The position numbers and the translations under genes were made by a program. A model generated the notes under the pieces. The model worked only from the letters and a program-made list of their open reading frames with translations. It was not told where the DNA came from and made no database searches. From Coemansia sp. RSA 487 (lineage: Eukaryota > Kickxellomycota > Kickxellomycetes > Kickxellales > Kickxellaceae), in the NCBI GenBank assembly GCA_027577595.1, contig JANBRJ010000034.1, forward strand, positions 1 to 64,000: DNA of 64,000 bases. Reading direction: 5' to 3'. The first letter of the stretch is position 1. Every line of letters starts with the position of its first letter. This document shows, one piece after another, positions 1-10,536 of the stretch.

Positions 1-22
1 ATTGTTAGCGCTTAGTGGCTGT

Positions 23-46
23 GCAAACCCATTGTCATGGGTTTGC
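23..46. repeat. perfect 10-bp inverted repeat (hairpin)
   Basis: Two perfect 10-bp arms (23-32 and 37-46) are separated by the 4-base loop TGTC. It would form a strong DNA or RNA hairpin. It lies in apparently non-coding sequence at the window edge, so its context to the left is unknown. It could be an operator-like palindrome or a chance hairpin. Confidence 0.6.
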
Positions 47-523
47 CTCGCATACGACACTCACACTAGCGTGACATTATATCTGAAACAACATGGTTTT
101 CTCAAATGTGGGCTGATCACTATCACCATTGTACATGTAGACAGCAACATGTTCCAATGCCTTCCATGATCAAATTTAGCACGCCCTAGGAGTAGGAAAT
201 AATCCATTGAGTACTACTCCAGGGTAAACACTATCATCTTTTGTACACAGCAGGACAATTACACTTGATATCAATGCGGTACTAACAATAGCAGCAATTG
301 CCGCTGCTGATGCAGATGCTAATGCTGCTAATGCTGATATCTGCACTGGCCCTAGCTGAGGCATAGGTACTGCATGTTATGCACACAGCGGATTCTACAC
401 TAGGATTCAACAGTAGCCGATCAGATACCAGTGCCCCAGCAATAGATACCAAGTCAGTATTGCAGGTACGAAACTGAATAATGGCGTACTTTTTGGTACT
501 GTATACTTCACCATGCTGACTAG

Positions 524-840
524 TAACTGATATTATACGAGTATTAACTCTTGCGCTTAACCCTGTTCCCTCTTCTACGCCAATGGTTGTTGCTGAAGGT
601 ATTTCAACGTTGGTCTCCTTTCCAGCTCAGCAACTACCAACAATCTCCACGAAGCTATGCATGTCCTGGGACCCAAGTTATGTTGCAACCAATGACAATA
701 TGTCAACTACTGATTATAACACAAACATCGACGAGATATTCCAGCGGAACCTACAGTACCTCAGAGGTTGTACCTATGTAATTCCTAGCGCAAGTCCACA
801 ATTCCCACTCGCGGCACAATTTCGCTTGAATAATTTGTAA
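524..840 (+). other. possible terminal exon or coding remnant
   Basis: After a CTAG acceptor-like site at 520-523, one plus-strand frame stays open for 105 codons and ends at TAA 838-840. Its translation looks protein-like, ending RGCTYVIPSASPQFPLAAQF plus five residues. No initiating ATG in frame can be joined confidently, and part of the same DNA (285-626) is also open on the minus strand, so strand and reality are uncertain. I do not recognise the product. It may be the last exon of a gene whose upstream exons I could not assign, or a decayed gene. Confidence 0.2.
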
Positions 841-2699
841 TACTGGCCTCAATTTCCCTTAAATATATTGCTAAACTGAAAAGAAAAAGTAAATAAAGAG
901 GCAGCTGGTTTGTTGACAAAAAAGAAAAACTGGTAAGTGCAAGCTATTCCCATTCGTCTTGTTCTTGATTTGAATACGACATGATCATTATCTCGCTAAT
1001 CAAAAACAGCTTTTCACCACCTCAAACTCCACCAGATTGAACAGTTGATTTATACAAACCTCCCTTCTTTCTCGAGAAGAAAGTTTCAAACTTTGCACTT
1101 TTTGGTGTTTATTTTGGTGTACGATTTGAAAGGCAATATATATTTTATATTGACTAACACATATTGTTGTCAGAATACCACCAACAAACAGTCAAATTGT
1201 TCACCGAACGGATACTCATGTTTTGCTCAAAAAAGAGCAAGTTGTGCATTTAAACATTCCTTGAAAATGAGGAACCGTGGCAAAGCATTCGAGTGTGGCA
1301 GTAGAGGAATACTATCCTTGTTCTTTTTCTTTGGAATAAAGCAAGTAACGATTCAAAATAAAGCCTTTTTGGGGGATTGCGATTGGATTTGAGTGTTTGT
1401 TTACTGTTGTGGACATTGTGTCCTCACCTAAACAATGTCAAGACACAGCAAAACTACTCCCCCCTTTTCCAGCTTTACGACCCTAAAATTTTACATAAAG
1501 AGCATACCGCACTGGAGATCAGTATTGCACAAACAAGATATTTCTGCAATTGAAAAAGTTGATTATTTTGCCTTGCATTGATTGCGAGCACTTGTATTAT
1601 CAGCTAAATTGTATTTAGTTTAAAAAGAAACCACTGATTGTGTCTTGCGTAACTGGCTAGAATGGTCTACTCAGTCATCGCCACGGTTACTGCAAAAGTG
1701 TAAAGTGCACAAGGAACAAGGCTCTTGTATTTTTTTCGAAAAAAACTCTTGTGGAAGTATTGGAAATTTTAACAGGTCAGAAACTGTTACTTGAATCAAC
1801 ATCAGCAGCACACCTATCAAGTCTATTGTCCCAGCACAGCCGCCGTTTAAATATATTTATTTAGATGTGTTCATATGATATGTAAAGTATCCCCGTATAA
1901 AAGCCCAAAAGGCGAATAAAACCTTTAAACGCAAGTAAAAAGCAATGCACAAATAGATAACTTGCTGACACGGACTCCAAAGAACTAACATTATACTTTG
2001 TGATGGTACTAATGCATAAATCCGCCTGAGTCGCTATAGGATGACCGCATTACGCATTGAAACACCATATATGCGCTCTCCAGTAAGGTCATATGGACAA
2101 AATGACATACTCATTCTTTTAAAAAAACAACCTAGCCAATTGGGGCAAATTCAGATTACATTGGATGGATGATACATTTTAATACTAGAGGCGCCGCTTC
2201 TCGGCGTGGGGTGAGGGATATGGTGGGAGAGGGACGTGAAAAGGGGGACTCAAGACCCAGTTGCAGTGGAAGGGAAATTGGAAGACAACTGAAAAGCAGT
2301 GGTGGCTGTTTGGCGGGGAGACAATGTATGGAAGAATAGATGGAATGGCTAGAGATAATGCTTTGTTTCCACGAGACGACATGAAAGTGAAGGCAAGAGA
2401 AGTGTGCTGCAATGGCAAATGGGAGGCGTGAGGTGGCGAATGTCGCTAATTGATGCACGATGAGACAGAGAGAGTATTGTTGGGCTGGTCATCTAACTGA
2501 CAGTATCCGGCCACACCATTCTGCCAAATAAAAAAATACAGAATATGTTTCAAAAGGAGCAGTATCTGGCGGACTAGGCGGGGAGGGGTGCAAGATTTAA
2601 AGAGTCAGAAAGCAGGCAACATTTGGGGATATACAGATGTGTGGTTTAGAGGGAGGGAGTATGAAATCCCACCACCCGTGCGCACGGCCGAAAACAAAG

Positions 2700-2741
2700 C
2701 AATAAACATAAACATAACCATAAACATAACCATAAAATAAC
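2700..2741. repeat. AT-rich simple repeat, CATAAAC/CATAAC units
   Basis: About six imperfect 6- to 7-base units alternate between CATAAAC and CATAACC in tandem. This is a short degenerate microsatellite in non-coding DNA with no visible function. Confidence 0.7.
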
Positions 2742-3588
2742 ACTCAGTAAATCGTCCTTTCTGCAATATTAAAGCTTGATACATCCCACCCATTTCTGCT
2801 CGCTGGCTTCTCTTAGAGTCGGTGGGAATTTACTTCGGTATTTCTTATTAACCGACCGACAAATACGCAGAACTATGCGTTATGCAAAACACTTTCTTTT
2901 TCAGCCAGGAATGTTGGATTATAGTGAACAAGAATCGATTGGAAAAGGCCCATGGCGGGCCATATAGTGGCAATCGGAATATAATGTAATTGGTTCTGAG
3001 AGTATAGAGCAATTATAAAAAAGAACTTTTTTGTTGTGATCTCGCCTGTTTACTTTGCCTTTGTTTGATGCCGTTGTTGCTGTGGACGTCGTTGTTGGGA
3101 ATGTTTATAGTAAAACTTAACTGCTGCACAAAAAGTACGAAACAATCAGAAAATACAGCCATTTGGCAAAATTGAGCTAACGCCGCCGCATGGAAGAAAC
3201 ACAGAACAAAAATGAAGTCGGTAACTGACGAACGGCGCATTACATCCTACAGGAAAGAAAAACATACGATTGAAATTCAAATACAGCAGTGGCAGAATGG
3301 AATGGACAGAAACTTGCGTACAACCGAAAGACAGGCATCGTTTGTTTGTGTGCTTATAAAGGCAAGAAAATATGAATTGAACGGCTGGGATCAATGGAAT
3401 ACATTTAGCAACCGATAGTGTCCATGGGATTCATTGCCCTCATCGCCCCCTTCTTTTCCTTGATGCATGCACAAAACATTGAATGTGCTGGGGACAGTGT
3501 GCAGGAGGAATGGAGGCAACCCATTTTCCTCGCCACTGCGGCGCCATCCCAAGCCGGCGAAACCCCCTATGCGACATTTAGACTTTGC

Positions 3589-3596
3589 TATATAAA
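3589..3596 (+). promoter_or_regulatory. orphan TATA box
   Basis: TATATAAA is followed by a pyrimidine-rich leader-like stretch (about 3606-3660), as seen upstream of expressed fungal genes. The only ATG-started frame that follows, at 3605, codes for about 33 residues. Either a non-coding transcript or a lost gene may start here, or the match is chance in AT-rich DNA. Confidence 0.3.
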
Positions 3597-5010
3597 CAAG
3601 AGCAATGTTCTTCACTCGAAACACTTTTCTTCTTTATTCAAAACATATTTCTTTCTGCCTCGATAACAAGCAACAATATCGTATCTTTGAAACCCGCACC
3701 ATCTAGCATATATCTGCGCCTTTTTACATATAAATCTTGAGCTACTTTTCTAGTTTATTTCTCAGACTAAACAAAGTCTGGATATTGCTTGCAGACCAAA
3801 CCACCAGCATTTGGAATTTCCCCGCAGATATTGTATTTATTATTTGCTGACTAGCAGTGTAGATAAGCCGTGTTGTGTTTCTGTTTAGAAACCACCCATT
3901 GCTCTAGTACATTATAGGCGTTTGGCAGCCTGTTAGGTTAGCTGACATACCACCAGGTCTATCAGTTGGCGCATCTCGGAACTTGGTTTTGCGTGCGGAG
4001 TGCTTTGCTCGGCATAAAAAGGTAAGTAAAGCTGTTTTAGTTTCCCCAAACATCCGCCAGTTGCTGGTGGGGCTATGTGGCGGTGCCACCTCCTAGGTTG
4101 CAGATTATGTGAATGGCGAGGGGTCACGACTGGGGCTTGGGAAAGCAATCTCCAGTTTTAATGATTCGGGTGCTGAGGGGTGCTTGAGCATGTAGCTTAC
4201 AGTTGTTCCTGGCCAGCTTGCTCCGAGCAGAAAGCCGCCTCGAATCTGGACGTGCGCGGCTGAAGCGGACCTGCGAGGGGGGATAGAAAAGGCACACGGA
4301 GCATTGTGTGGGCTGCAGGCGGGGTTGGCGGGGAGCTGGTCAGGCGAGGAGCTGGGGCTAGTGGGTAGCGAGGGATCCGGAACAACGCCGCCACACGCAT
4401 ATATGCAGCGCCTCGCGCCCAGAGCTAGAACCGCTGGGACGCAACAATGGCGACACTAAATGCGGGATGCACATGCACCAGCACACACGTACACACGCAT
4501 GAGGCTGTGCTAGCGCAGACAAGCAACGTTTTCGCAACCCCCCACAAGCGCAAGCCGCCCAGCTGTACTGCAGCATCCCCGCACATCGCGTTCCTGGCGA
4601 GGCGCATAGCCAGTTGCGTCCTCCCCCACATCGCAGGCGCCTGGTGCATAGCTCCGCCTCCCGTACAGCGGCCGTGGGAGCAGCTCCAGGCCCAGCAGGC
4701 GACGCAGCGCTTGACTCTGGCGGCGCGCTGTGAAGTGTGTGGGCCCCTCTTGTCCCCAGGCGGGGCGGCGTGAATTCCACAGCGCCGGGCGGAAACGTAA
4801 TAGCGGCCGTGGCATCCCTCCCCAGGCGCCGACACCAACCCCAGAAGCGGCTGGGCGTCGCAGGGGAAGCACCAGCGCATCCCCCTTTGCCACCGGCACG
4901 AAAGCTGGTCCCCAATCTGGCGCCGCTTGTTTCCCATTTCATTATAGACATGCCATTCTTCACGCCATCGATATTTGGGCAAAATGCCTGCCCTCCCATG
5001 TCCCACCAAA

Positions 5011-5017
5011 TATAAAG
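5011..5017 (+). promoter_or_regulatory. TATA box of the GC-rich CreA-like gene
   Basis: TATAAAG stands alone in GC-rich DNA 156 bases before the chosen ATG at 5173 and is followed by a C/T-rich leader. Matches to the CreA/Mig1 consensus SYGGRG or its complement lie upstream, for example 4754-4759 and 4760-4765. That would allow autoregulation, although such a degenerate site is frequent in GC-rich DNA. Confidence 0.5.
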
Positions 5018-5172
5018 CGCCAGCCGCCTGCTGCTGCCCAGATCCTGTCAACACTTCTGCCTCTGCCAACCCCTCCTGTTTCTGCCTCCGTGTCCACTGT
5101 AGCCATACTCACACCCCCCGGTTCTGATCTTTGTTCAACTTTAGACAACTACCCACCGCACAGCTTCCGCCG

Positions 5173-6702
5173 ATGGCTCCTGCAAGCAGCAGCAGCAGCG
5201 GCCCGCACAAGCCTGAGGCCCCGCGCCCGTACAAGTGCCCCATGTGCCCAAAGGCGTTCTTCCGCCTGGAGCACCAGACCCGCCACATCCGCACACACAC
5301 TGGCGAGCGCCCACACGCCTGCACGCATCCAGGCTGCGAGAAGCGTTTTTCCCGGTCCGACGAGCTGACCCGCCACATGCGCATCCACCGCCCAGACACC
5401 AAGCGCGACCCGCGGTCGACGCGCCGCCGCCCAGCGCTCCACACCCTGCGAGGAATGGCGGGCGGCGGCGGCGCGCTGCCTGAGGCTACTGCGCGCAGGC
5501 CACACCAGCTGCGTGCCCCGCCTGGACTGAGCCCCCTGATTACTTCTGGACCCGCGTTTGCTACTACGCCAATGAACGTTCTATATCACTACGCGCCCTG
5601 CTCTGCGTCCGCCGCGCCGCTCTACGACTACTCGCCGCAGCCTGCGTACCACCGCAGCCTGTCGACGTCGCCGCCGCGCGCGCTCGCCGATGGCTGCTAC
5701 GCCGACGCACACGCACCCATTGTGCCGCACACCCCCCAGTCGCACCGCGGCCCACCGCTCTCTCACAGCCCCACAAGCAGCGGCGGGTTCCCTGGGCCCA
5801 ACAATGCGCCTGGCGTGGCCCCGTCATTTGTGCACAGGCGCAGTCTGTTTGGAAGACGCACCTCATCCGCGCTGCTGCCGCCGCCGCCGCCTCTGAATGT
5901 CGCGGCAGCCCACTCACAATGCCCGGCGCTGCTGCCATCCATCCCCCACTCAGCGTCAGCCGCCCTGCCAGCCAGCAAGCCACCGTTTCCGCCGTCTACT
6001 GCGCCCATTGTCCCCGACTCTAAACTCGCCCTCTCTGCCGCCGCGCCGTCCCTGGGCTCGGCTGAGCCTGCTGTCCCGCTGCTCACCGCCAGCAGCCGCA
6101 GCTCTGCTACTGCCAACAGCGCGCGCCTTCTCTTTGTCCCCCCGGCTGGCCACCTGGACGGCACGCACTCGCTGCCAACCACCCCCGTGCGCACATCGCA
6201 TCCAGCCTCGGGCCTTGCGCTGCCTGCCGCCGCCCTGCGCCACCCGCCGCTGTCGGCTCTGGCTCACAGCCCGGCCTCGACCAGCTCATCCCGCTATGAC
6301 TCGCACGCTGCGTCGCCCCTCACTCCGTCGCTGCCCCCGCACCATCACAACCAACACGCGCGCTCCCATGCAAAAGCCGGCCCGTCAGCCCCCACCATCG
6401 AGGACAACATTGGCGGTATGGCATCGGTCTACCCATACAGCTACTGCATCGCCAGCCACATCCGCTCTCCCGTGCGCTGCGCTGCCAAAGCCGACCACCC
6501 TTCTTCCTCCGATCTCCAGCCTGGCGCCTCAGCCCGCCCCGCGCTGCACACAAAATCGGCGCGCAGTGTGTCTGCAATTGCCGATATCCTCAACTGCACC
6601 GACCGGTCTGAGCTCAGCCGCATGCGCCTGCCTCCTCCCACCCCCACAGCAGCCCACAACCACAGAGACCATGTCAGCGTGTTTGCTTCTCCCCTAGACT
6701 GA
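5173..6702 (+). CDS. CreA/Mig1-like C2H2 zinc-finger transcription factor
   Basis: The 509-residue intronless product has two adjacent C2H2 fingers near the N-terminus: C22, C25, H38, H42 and C50, C55, H68, H72, joined by the TGERP linker. The recognition helices read RLEHQTRH and RSDELTRH, as in the CreA/Mig1 carbon-catabolite repressors, which bind GC boxes of type SYGGRG. The rest (about 75-509) is low-complexity Pro/Ala/Ser/His-rich sequence with no other domain visible, apart from a short hydrophobic AIADIL segment near residue 470. I chose ATG 5173 because an upstream in-frame extension has no ATG. The gene has very high GC at third positions, unlike its neighbours and unlike its paralogue at 8290-10536. 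Nuclear location and a repressor role are inferred from the family; targets are unknown. Confidence 0.85.
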   Translation: MAPASSSSSGPHKPEAPRPYKCPMCPKAFFRLEHQTRHIRTHTGERPHACTHPGCEKRFSRSDELTRHMRIHRPDTKRDPRSTRRRPALHTLRGMAGGGGALPEATARRPHQLRAPPGLSPLITSGPAFATTPMNVLYHYAPCSASAAPLYDYSPQPAYHRSLSTSPPRALADGCYADAHAPIVPHTPQSHRGPPLSHSPTSSGGFPGPNNAPGVAPSFVHRRSLFGRRTSSALLPPPPPLNVAAAHSQCPALLPSIPHSASAALPASKPPFPPSTAPIVPDSKLALSAAAPSLGSAEPAVPLLTASSRSSATANSARLLFVPPAGHLDGTHSLPTTPVRTSHPASGLALPAAALRHPPLSALAHSPASTSSSRYDSHAASPLTPSLPPHHHNQHARSHAKAGPSAPTIEDNIGGMASVYPYSYCIASHIRSPVRCAAKADHPSSSDLQPGASARPALHTKSARSVSAIADILNCTDRSELSRMRLPPPTPTAAHNHRDHVSVFASPLD

Positions 6703-7312
6703 AGCACCGATCTTATATGACTAATAAGTGGTCTCCGCGTCGCTTGTCTTTATCCAATACACAAGTACTCTAAATTCGCATATCTTTGCTTGCCTCCTTC
6801 ACCTATATCGCACCTTGTTTCTGCCCCATCTAGAGCCTCAGTGGTACCTATCGGCTTCAAAAATCTTGGAAAAAGTACTGACAAAAAGTGCCTTGTGTTT
6901 TTAGTTCAACGCTCCGTAAATTCAATTTCTCTGTTTCCATCTTTCGCTTTGTATTTTGAAAAAAAGCCTCATCCAATTTACATTCTGGTGTTTTTAGACA
7001 TTTTTCAGTCACATCATGTTTGGCTCTAGAACTCCAACAATCCAAAAGTCAAAAGACATTGCCAACTTCAGACAGCCGGCTTCAAAAAAAGCAATATATT
7101 TTATATTGGGTGATGACGTCAATCTCGTCTTGCCAGTCGTAAATTTACATTTCATCCACCATATTCAAAGTTTGAAATGCTCTTTTGCCTCATTTATCTG
7201 CCTCCCTTGGAAAAAAATACTTTTATTTTTATAAAGTGTGTACATCTTTTTTCATTCTTTTTTAATTTTACATTGTCAGCCTTATCCCTTTGTCCAGACT
7301 GGTCAAAAGCAA
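6703..7312. other. intergenic, 610 bases
   Basis: This AT-rich region carries the 3' end of the zinc-finger gene and the promoter and leader of the epimerase gene. No additional gene is supportable. Open frames here start at ATG 7016 or at non-ATG codons and resemble nothing. Confidence 0.6.
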
Positions 7313-8128
7313 ATGAAAACATCCATCAAGGTAATGCAGCACCAACCACGTTGTTCTTGTGTCTCTGTTTTGCGTTTGGCACCATATTAGCTGCAGGAAA
7401 CTAATGTTGTCTACTGTTCTATCCATACATCTCTCTACATGTGTGGCCTTTCCTTTTAATACTGTTAGTATCTCGGCCAGAAGCTAGCTCAGTCCATTGA
7501 CGTGGATCTTATGTCCAAGCACGGATATTCCATCGAACAACTGATGGAACTCGCTGGTCTAAGTGTTGCCGAAAGTATAACAAAAGAGTATCCAAAAGGA
7601 AAGGTTCTTGTCTGTGCTGGACCAGGAAACAACGGAGGCGACGGACTTGTTGCTGCGCGCCATCTATGCCATTTTGGATACCAGCCGTCGTTATACTATC
7701 CCAAAAAGCCAGCCAAAGATCTGTACAAGAATCTTCTTTTACAATGCAAGAACCACAATGTACCAGAGATCGATGATCTCGCTGCTGCTGTTGCCGATAG
7801 TGACCTTGTTGTTGATGCCCTCTTTGGGTTCAGCTTTAAAGGCCCCGTCCGACCTCCGTTTGACAAGGCTCTGGATATTTTACGAGCCACTGACAGACCT
7901 ATTGTCTCTGTCGATATTCCCAGCGGATGGGACGTCGAACAAGGCGACGTTAACGGCGTAGGTCTAAATCCTGATATGCTGATATCACTAACAGCACCCA
8001 AGATATGTGCCAGGATGTTCAATGGTCGCTACCACTACCTTGGAGGAAGGTTTGTTCCGCCTGACATGGCCAGCGATCTAAACCTCCCCGATTACCCTGG
8101 AAGCTCACAAGCCATGCGCCTTAGTTAA
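7313..8128 (+). CDS. NNR1: NAD(P)H-hydrate epimerase (YjeF_N family)
   Basis: This enzyme interconverts the R and S forms of damaged NAD(P)H hydrates so that the partner dehydratase can repair them. Exon 1 is tiny, 7313-7330, coding MKTSIK. The intron is 7331-7468 (GTAATG donor, TTAG acceptor, CTAAT branch candidate near 7401). Exon 2 is 7469-8128, giving 225 residues. Joined, the N-terminus reads MKTSIKYLGQKLAQSIDVDL, matching the family's usual start. The glycine-rich AGPGNNGGDG loop and the SVDIPSGWDV motif are present, and the length is normal for the fungal single-domain form. An exon 2-only model would need a GTG start and would lose the conserved QSID helix. An AATAAA motif follows at 8213-8218. 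Its possible partner, NAXD dehydratase, is not in this window. Confidence 0.88.
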
Positions 8129-8212
8129 TATTAGCATCTATCCTGCTGTTGTTTGCGCACTTTCCTCCCAAGTGTATGATACATGCAGAATTGGAACAGC
8201 TAATGTAAGGTA

Positions 8213-8218
8213 AATAAA
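8213..8218 (+). terminator. polyadenylation signal candidate of the epimerase gene
   Basis: AATAAA occurs 85 bases after the stop codon, in the 161-base convergent gap between the epimerase gene and the minus-strand zinc-finger gene. Confidence 0.4.
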
Positions 8219-8289
8219 AAAGAAGCAGCTAAATGACATATTAAGTAATATAGAAAAAACTATGCTTCGCACTTTGAGCTATCTGACAG

Positions 8290-10536
8290 CTAAACTCCGC
8301 CATTCAGCAAAGAACTTATCGGCGGCAAAATGTGGCTTTGGGTAGTTTGATGGCAGTTGTTTCCAATATTAGAAGCGTGTGCAGAGGGAATTGGAGTAGA
8401 TGTGTTTGAATATCCTCTGCTCATAGAGGAAATCGGGGGATCAGGCGCCGCTGCTCCTGTTTTTACTGACTGTACAACAACATCGTTAGAGCTTTTGCTA
8501 TCTAGACCATGCACTGCTCCATTATCATTTGCTACTGTGCTCTGCTTTGCATTATTACATGCATTGCTTGACAAATCCTTCATTGGATCACTAGTAATAC
8601 CAGGTATGCTGTTGCTTGAGCTACCTTCTGCCAATGTTTCCAATCCAGTCAAGTTGGGCTCATCTAAAAACCCTGACAAGGACTGCGATACGCTGCATGT
8701 GTCGATAGCAGCACTCTCGAAGGGTGCTGTTGCGGGATTCGCAACTGCATTATTTTGATGCGTATTAGTTCTTGTGGTGCTGCTACCATTGGCATCGTCA
8801 GTATTGAGCAGTGGTTCGTCAAGAGCTGGTTTGACCGAGTCAAGTTGCGAAGGTTGGCAAGCTACATGACAAAGCGAAGCAGCAGAGTTTAACTGAGGCT
8901 CTTGCTGCCACGAATTTGTGAGACTCAGGATGGCATTATTGACTACGGATGAGCCGCTGAGAGAAGCACTAATGTCGACATCCGGCTCCCCTGAACCAAT
9001 AGTGGAAAGCGGATTAAGCGTATGTGTCACGCCGGTGCATTCTGCCTGTGCACTTTCTGAAAGCGTCCTGGACAGGCCACTATCGTTCCTTTGATCATCG
9101 TATGTGCCCACATTAAATGGCGAGTTCGTGGTTGCGTTAAAGGAAAGACCAATATTCGGAATTTCTTGAAGATACGATGATGGATCTCTGTTTGTGCTGG
9201 TTCCTGCGTAAATATCACTCGACGATGGTGCGTGCTGACTGGACATTGCAGTCAATCCGGTACATTTCTGGTCGCTGCCATCCAACTGGAAAACATCGCC
9301 AAGCTGTTCGCTATGGTACCTGTAACCTGACATAGACGCATCAACAAGCTCGCTTGTATCCGCGTTGTAGCCGTAGTATCTTTGTGCCTGCGAATCGTAC
9401 CCGAATTTGACATGGCCTCCAGAGTACGAGCTCGCCGATGCTAGTCTCTGGCTTTGCTGCTGGCCGTGCTGAATTGCCGACTGTGTTTCGTTTTGCACAG
9501 GTGCCGAACTTGTGTTTACAAGCGATATTGCCATAGGATATAAACTATCCCTTGTTGAATAGGAGAGTGCGTTTGGCCCCATCCCCCAGTTTGCGCTGGA
9601 TGACGAAGACACCGACGCCATCGGGAAAGTGGTAGTTGGGCATTCAAGAGAATAATTTTTGCTAAAAGGATAGATGCTCCCGCTGCTTCCTGGAACCCGT
9701 GCAGACGACGTACCAAATGCCGTGTGAGGGCCGGTGTTATTATCTTGCTTGTTCAAACACGCAAGAATGCTCCCTGTTGTGACATTAGGAAAACCTCCGC
9801 TGAATGCAGGCGAGTCCGATGCAGAAGGGATGTGGTCCCCCGCTGAAACGCGAATCGGCGGTACGTTTTGATACTGCGTAGTAGTACTCCCATATGATTG
9901 CCCCGATATCGTCGGATAAACAAGGCGATTCAGCGACTGGATAGTGTTATAGTACGACGAATTGTGCGACAGGGTTGGTGTAAATGAAGGGTGGTTTGTC
10001 ATGCCAGCCATACTTGCCAGACTCATGTCGCTTGCATCTTGGCGTCCAGTAGTGCCAATTGCAGTCATAAACCCTAGCTGGGTACCAAACGGCTGAACTC
10101 CTGCCGCCATAGAGCCTCCCAATCTTGGCCCTATCTGGCCTGTGATACCGTTAGCTATAGAGTTTGCCATGACACCGGCAGGCGACACTACGCTTGTTTG
10201 ATCTAGTCCATATGAGGCAAGCGCAGAGGAAGAGGCAGAGTTGGGCGTCTTTACACCTGCATTTGCTGCAGTTCCGCGGACAGAACGCTTCTTTGAATTA
10301 CGTGCCTCTCTTCTTTGAGCTGGCGTGCCTTTGTGAATTTTCATATGCCGAGTCAGCTCATCCGATCTGGAAAATCGCTTTCCACAGCTTGGATGAGCAC
10401 ACTCGTGTGGTCGTTCGCCAGTGTGCGTGCGGATATGCCGTGTCTGATGCTCCAGCCGAAAGAACGCTTTTGGACACATGGGACACTTAAACTGGCGAAT
10501 GCCTTCGCATTTACTCGCGGTGTTTCTAGTTGTCAT
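8290..10536 (-). CDS. CreA/Mig1-like C2H2 zinc-finger transcription factor, paralogue of 5173-6702
   Basis: The 748-residue product has two N-terminal C2H2 fingers (C18, C21, H34, H38 and C46, C51, H64, H68) with the same recognition helices, RLEHQTRH and RSDELTRH, as the gene at 5173-6702. Across the finger block the two proteins differ at only a handful of positions. The remaining 670 residues are Ser/Asn/Thr-rich and probably disordered, ending in [13 protein letters not shown], a short hydrophobic motif that could recruit a partner. ATG 10536 is the first in-frame ATG; the next upstream candidate is TTG. A TTTTGTAG sequence directly before it could be the acceptor of a leader intron. GC content is ordinary for the window. 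Binding to SYGGRG sites and a role in carbon repression are inferred from family resemblance. Confidence 0.85.
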   Translation of the reverse strand: MTTRNTASKCEGIRQFKCPMCPKAFFRLEHQTRHIRTHTGERPHECAHPSCGKRFSRSDELTRHMKIHKGTPAQRREARNSKKRSVRGTAANAGVKTPNSASSSALASYGLDQTSVVSPAGVMANSIANGITGQIGPRLGGSMAAGVQPFGTQLGFMTAIGTTGRQDASDMSLASMAGMTNHPSFTPTLSHNSSYYNTIQSLNRLVYPTISGQSYGSTTTQYQNVPPIRVSAGDHIPSASDSPAFSGGFPNVTTGSILACLNKQDNNTGPHTAFGTSSARVPGSSGSIYPFSKNYSLECPTTTFPMASVSSSSSANWGMGPNALSYSTRDSLYPMAISLVNTSSAPVQNETQSAIQHGQQQSQRLASASSYSGGHVKFGYDSQAQRYYGYNADTSELVDASMSGYRYHSEQLGDVFQLDGSDQKCTGLTAMSSQHAPSSSDIYAGTSTNRDPSSYLQEIPNIGLSFNATTNSPFNVGTYDDQRNDSGLSRTLSESAQAECTGVTHTLNPLSTIGSGEPDVDISASLSGSSVVNNAILSLTNSWQQEPQLNSAASLCHVACQPSQLDSVKPALDEPLLNTDDANGSSTTRTNTHQNNAVANPATAPFESAAIDTCSVSQSLSGFLDEPNLTGLETLAEGSSSNSIPGITSDPMKDLSSNACNNAKQSTVANDNGAVHGLDSKSSNDVVVQSVKTGAAAPDPPISSMSRGYSNTSTPIPSAHASNIGNNCHQTTQSHILPPISSLLNGGV

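Larger units (their letters stand above)
1..5172. other. long gene-poor stretch, AT-rich then GC-rich
   Basis: Apart from the hairpin at 23-46 and the doubtful exon at 524-840, I find no supportable gene here. Open frames are short, lack family resemblance and often need non-ATG starts. From roughly 840 to 4150 the DNA is AT-rich intergenic sequence with a CATAAC-type simple repeat near 2700 and an orphan TATA box at 3589. From about 4200 on, it becomes GC-rich and runs into the zinc-finger gene at 5173, so this end is probably that gene's promoter and leader. Confidence 0.6.

Noticed and set aside
1045-1392. Plus-strand 115-codon frame in the left gene-poor region
   Set aside because: Starts with TTG, AT-driven composition, no resemblance to any family.
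4358-5069. Two overlapping minus-strand frames of about 210 codons upstream of the GC-rich zinc-finger gene
   Set aside because: They lie in GC-rich DNA where stops are rare on all frames, start with questionable codons and show no domain or sensible composition.
5564-6289. Several minus-strand and alternative plus-strand frames inside the GC-rich zinc-finger gene
   Set aside because: Arg/Ala/Pro-rich shadows of the real frame, caused by high GC.
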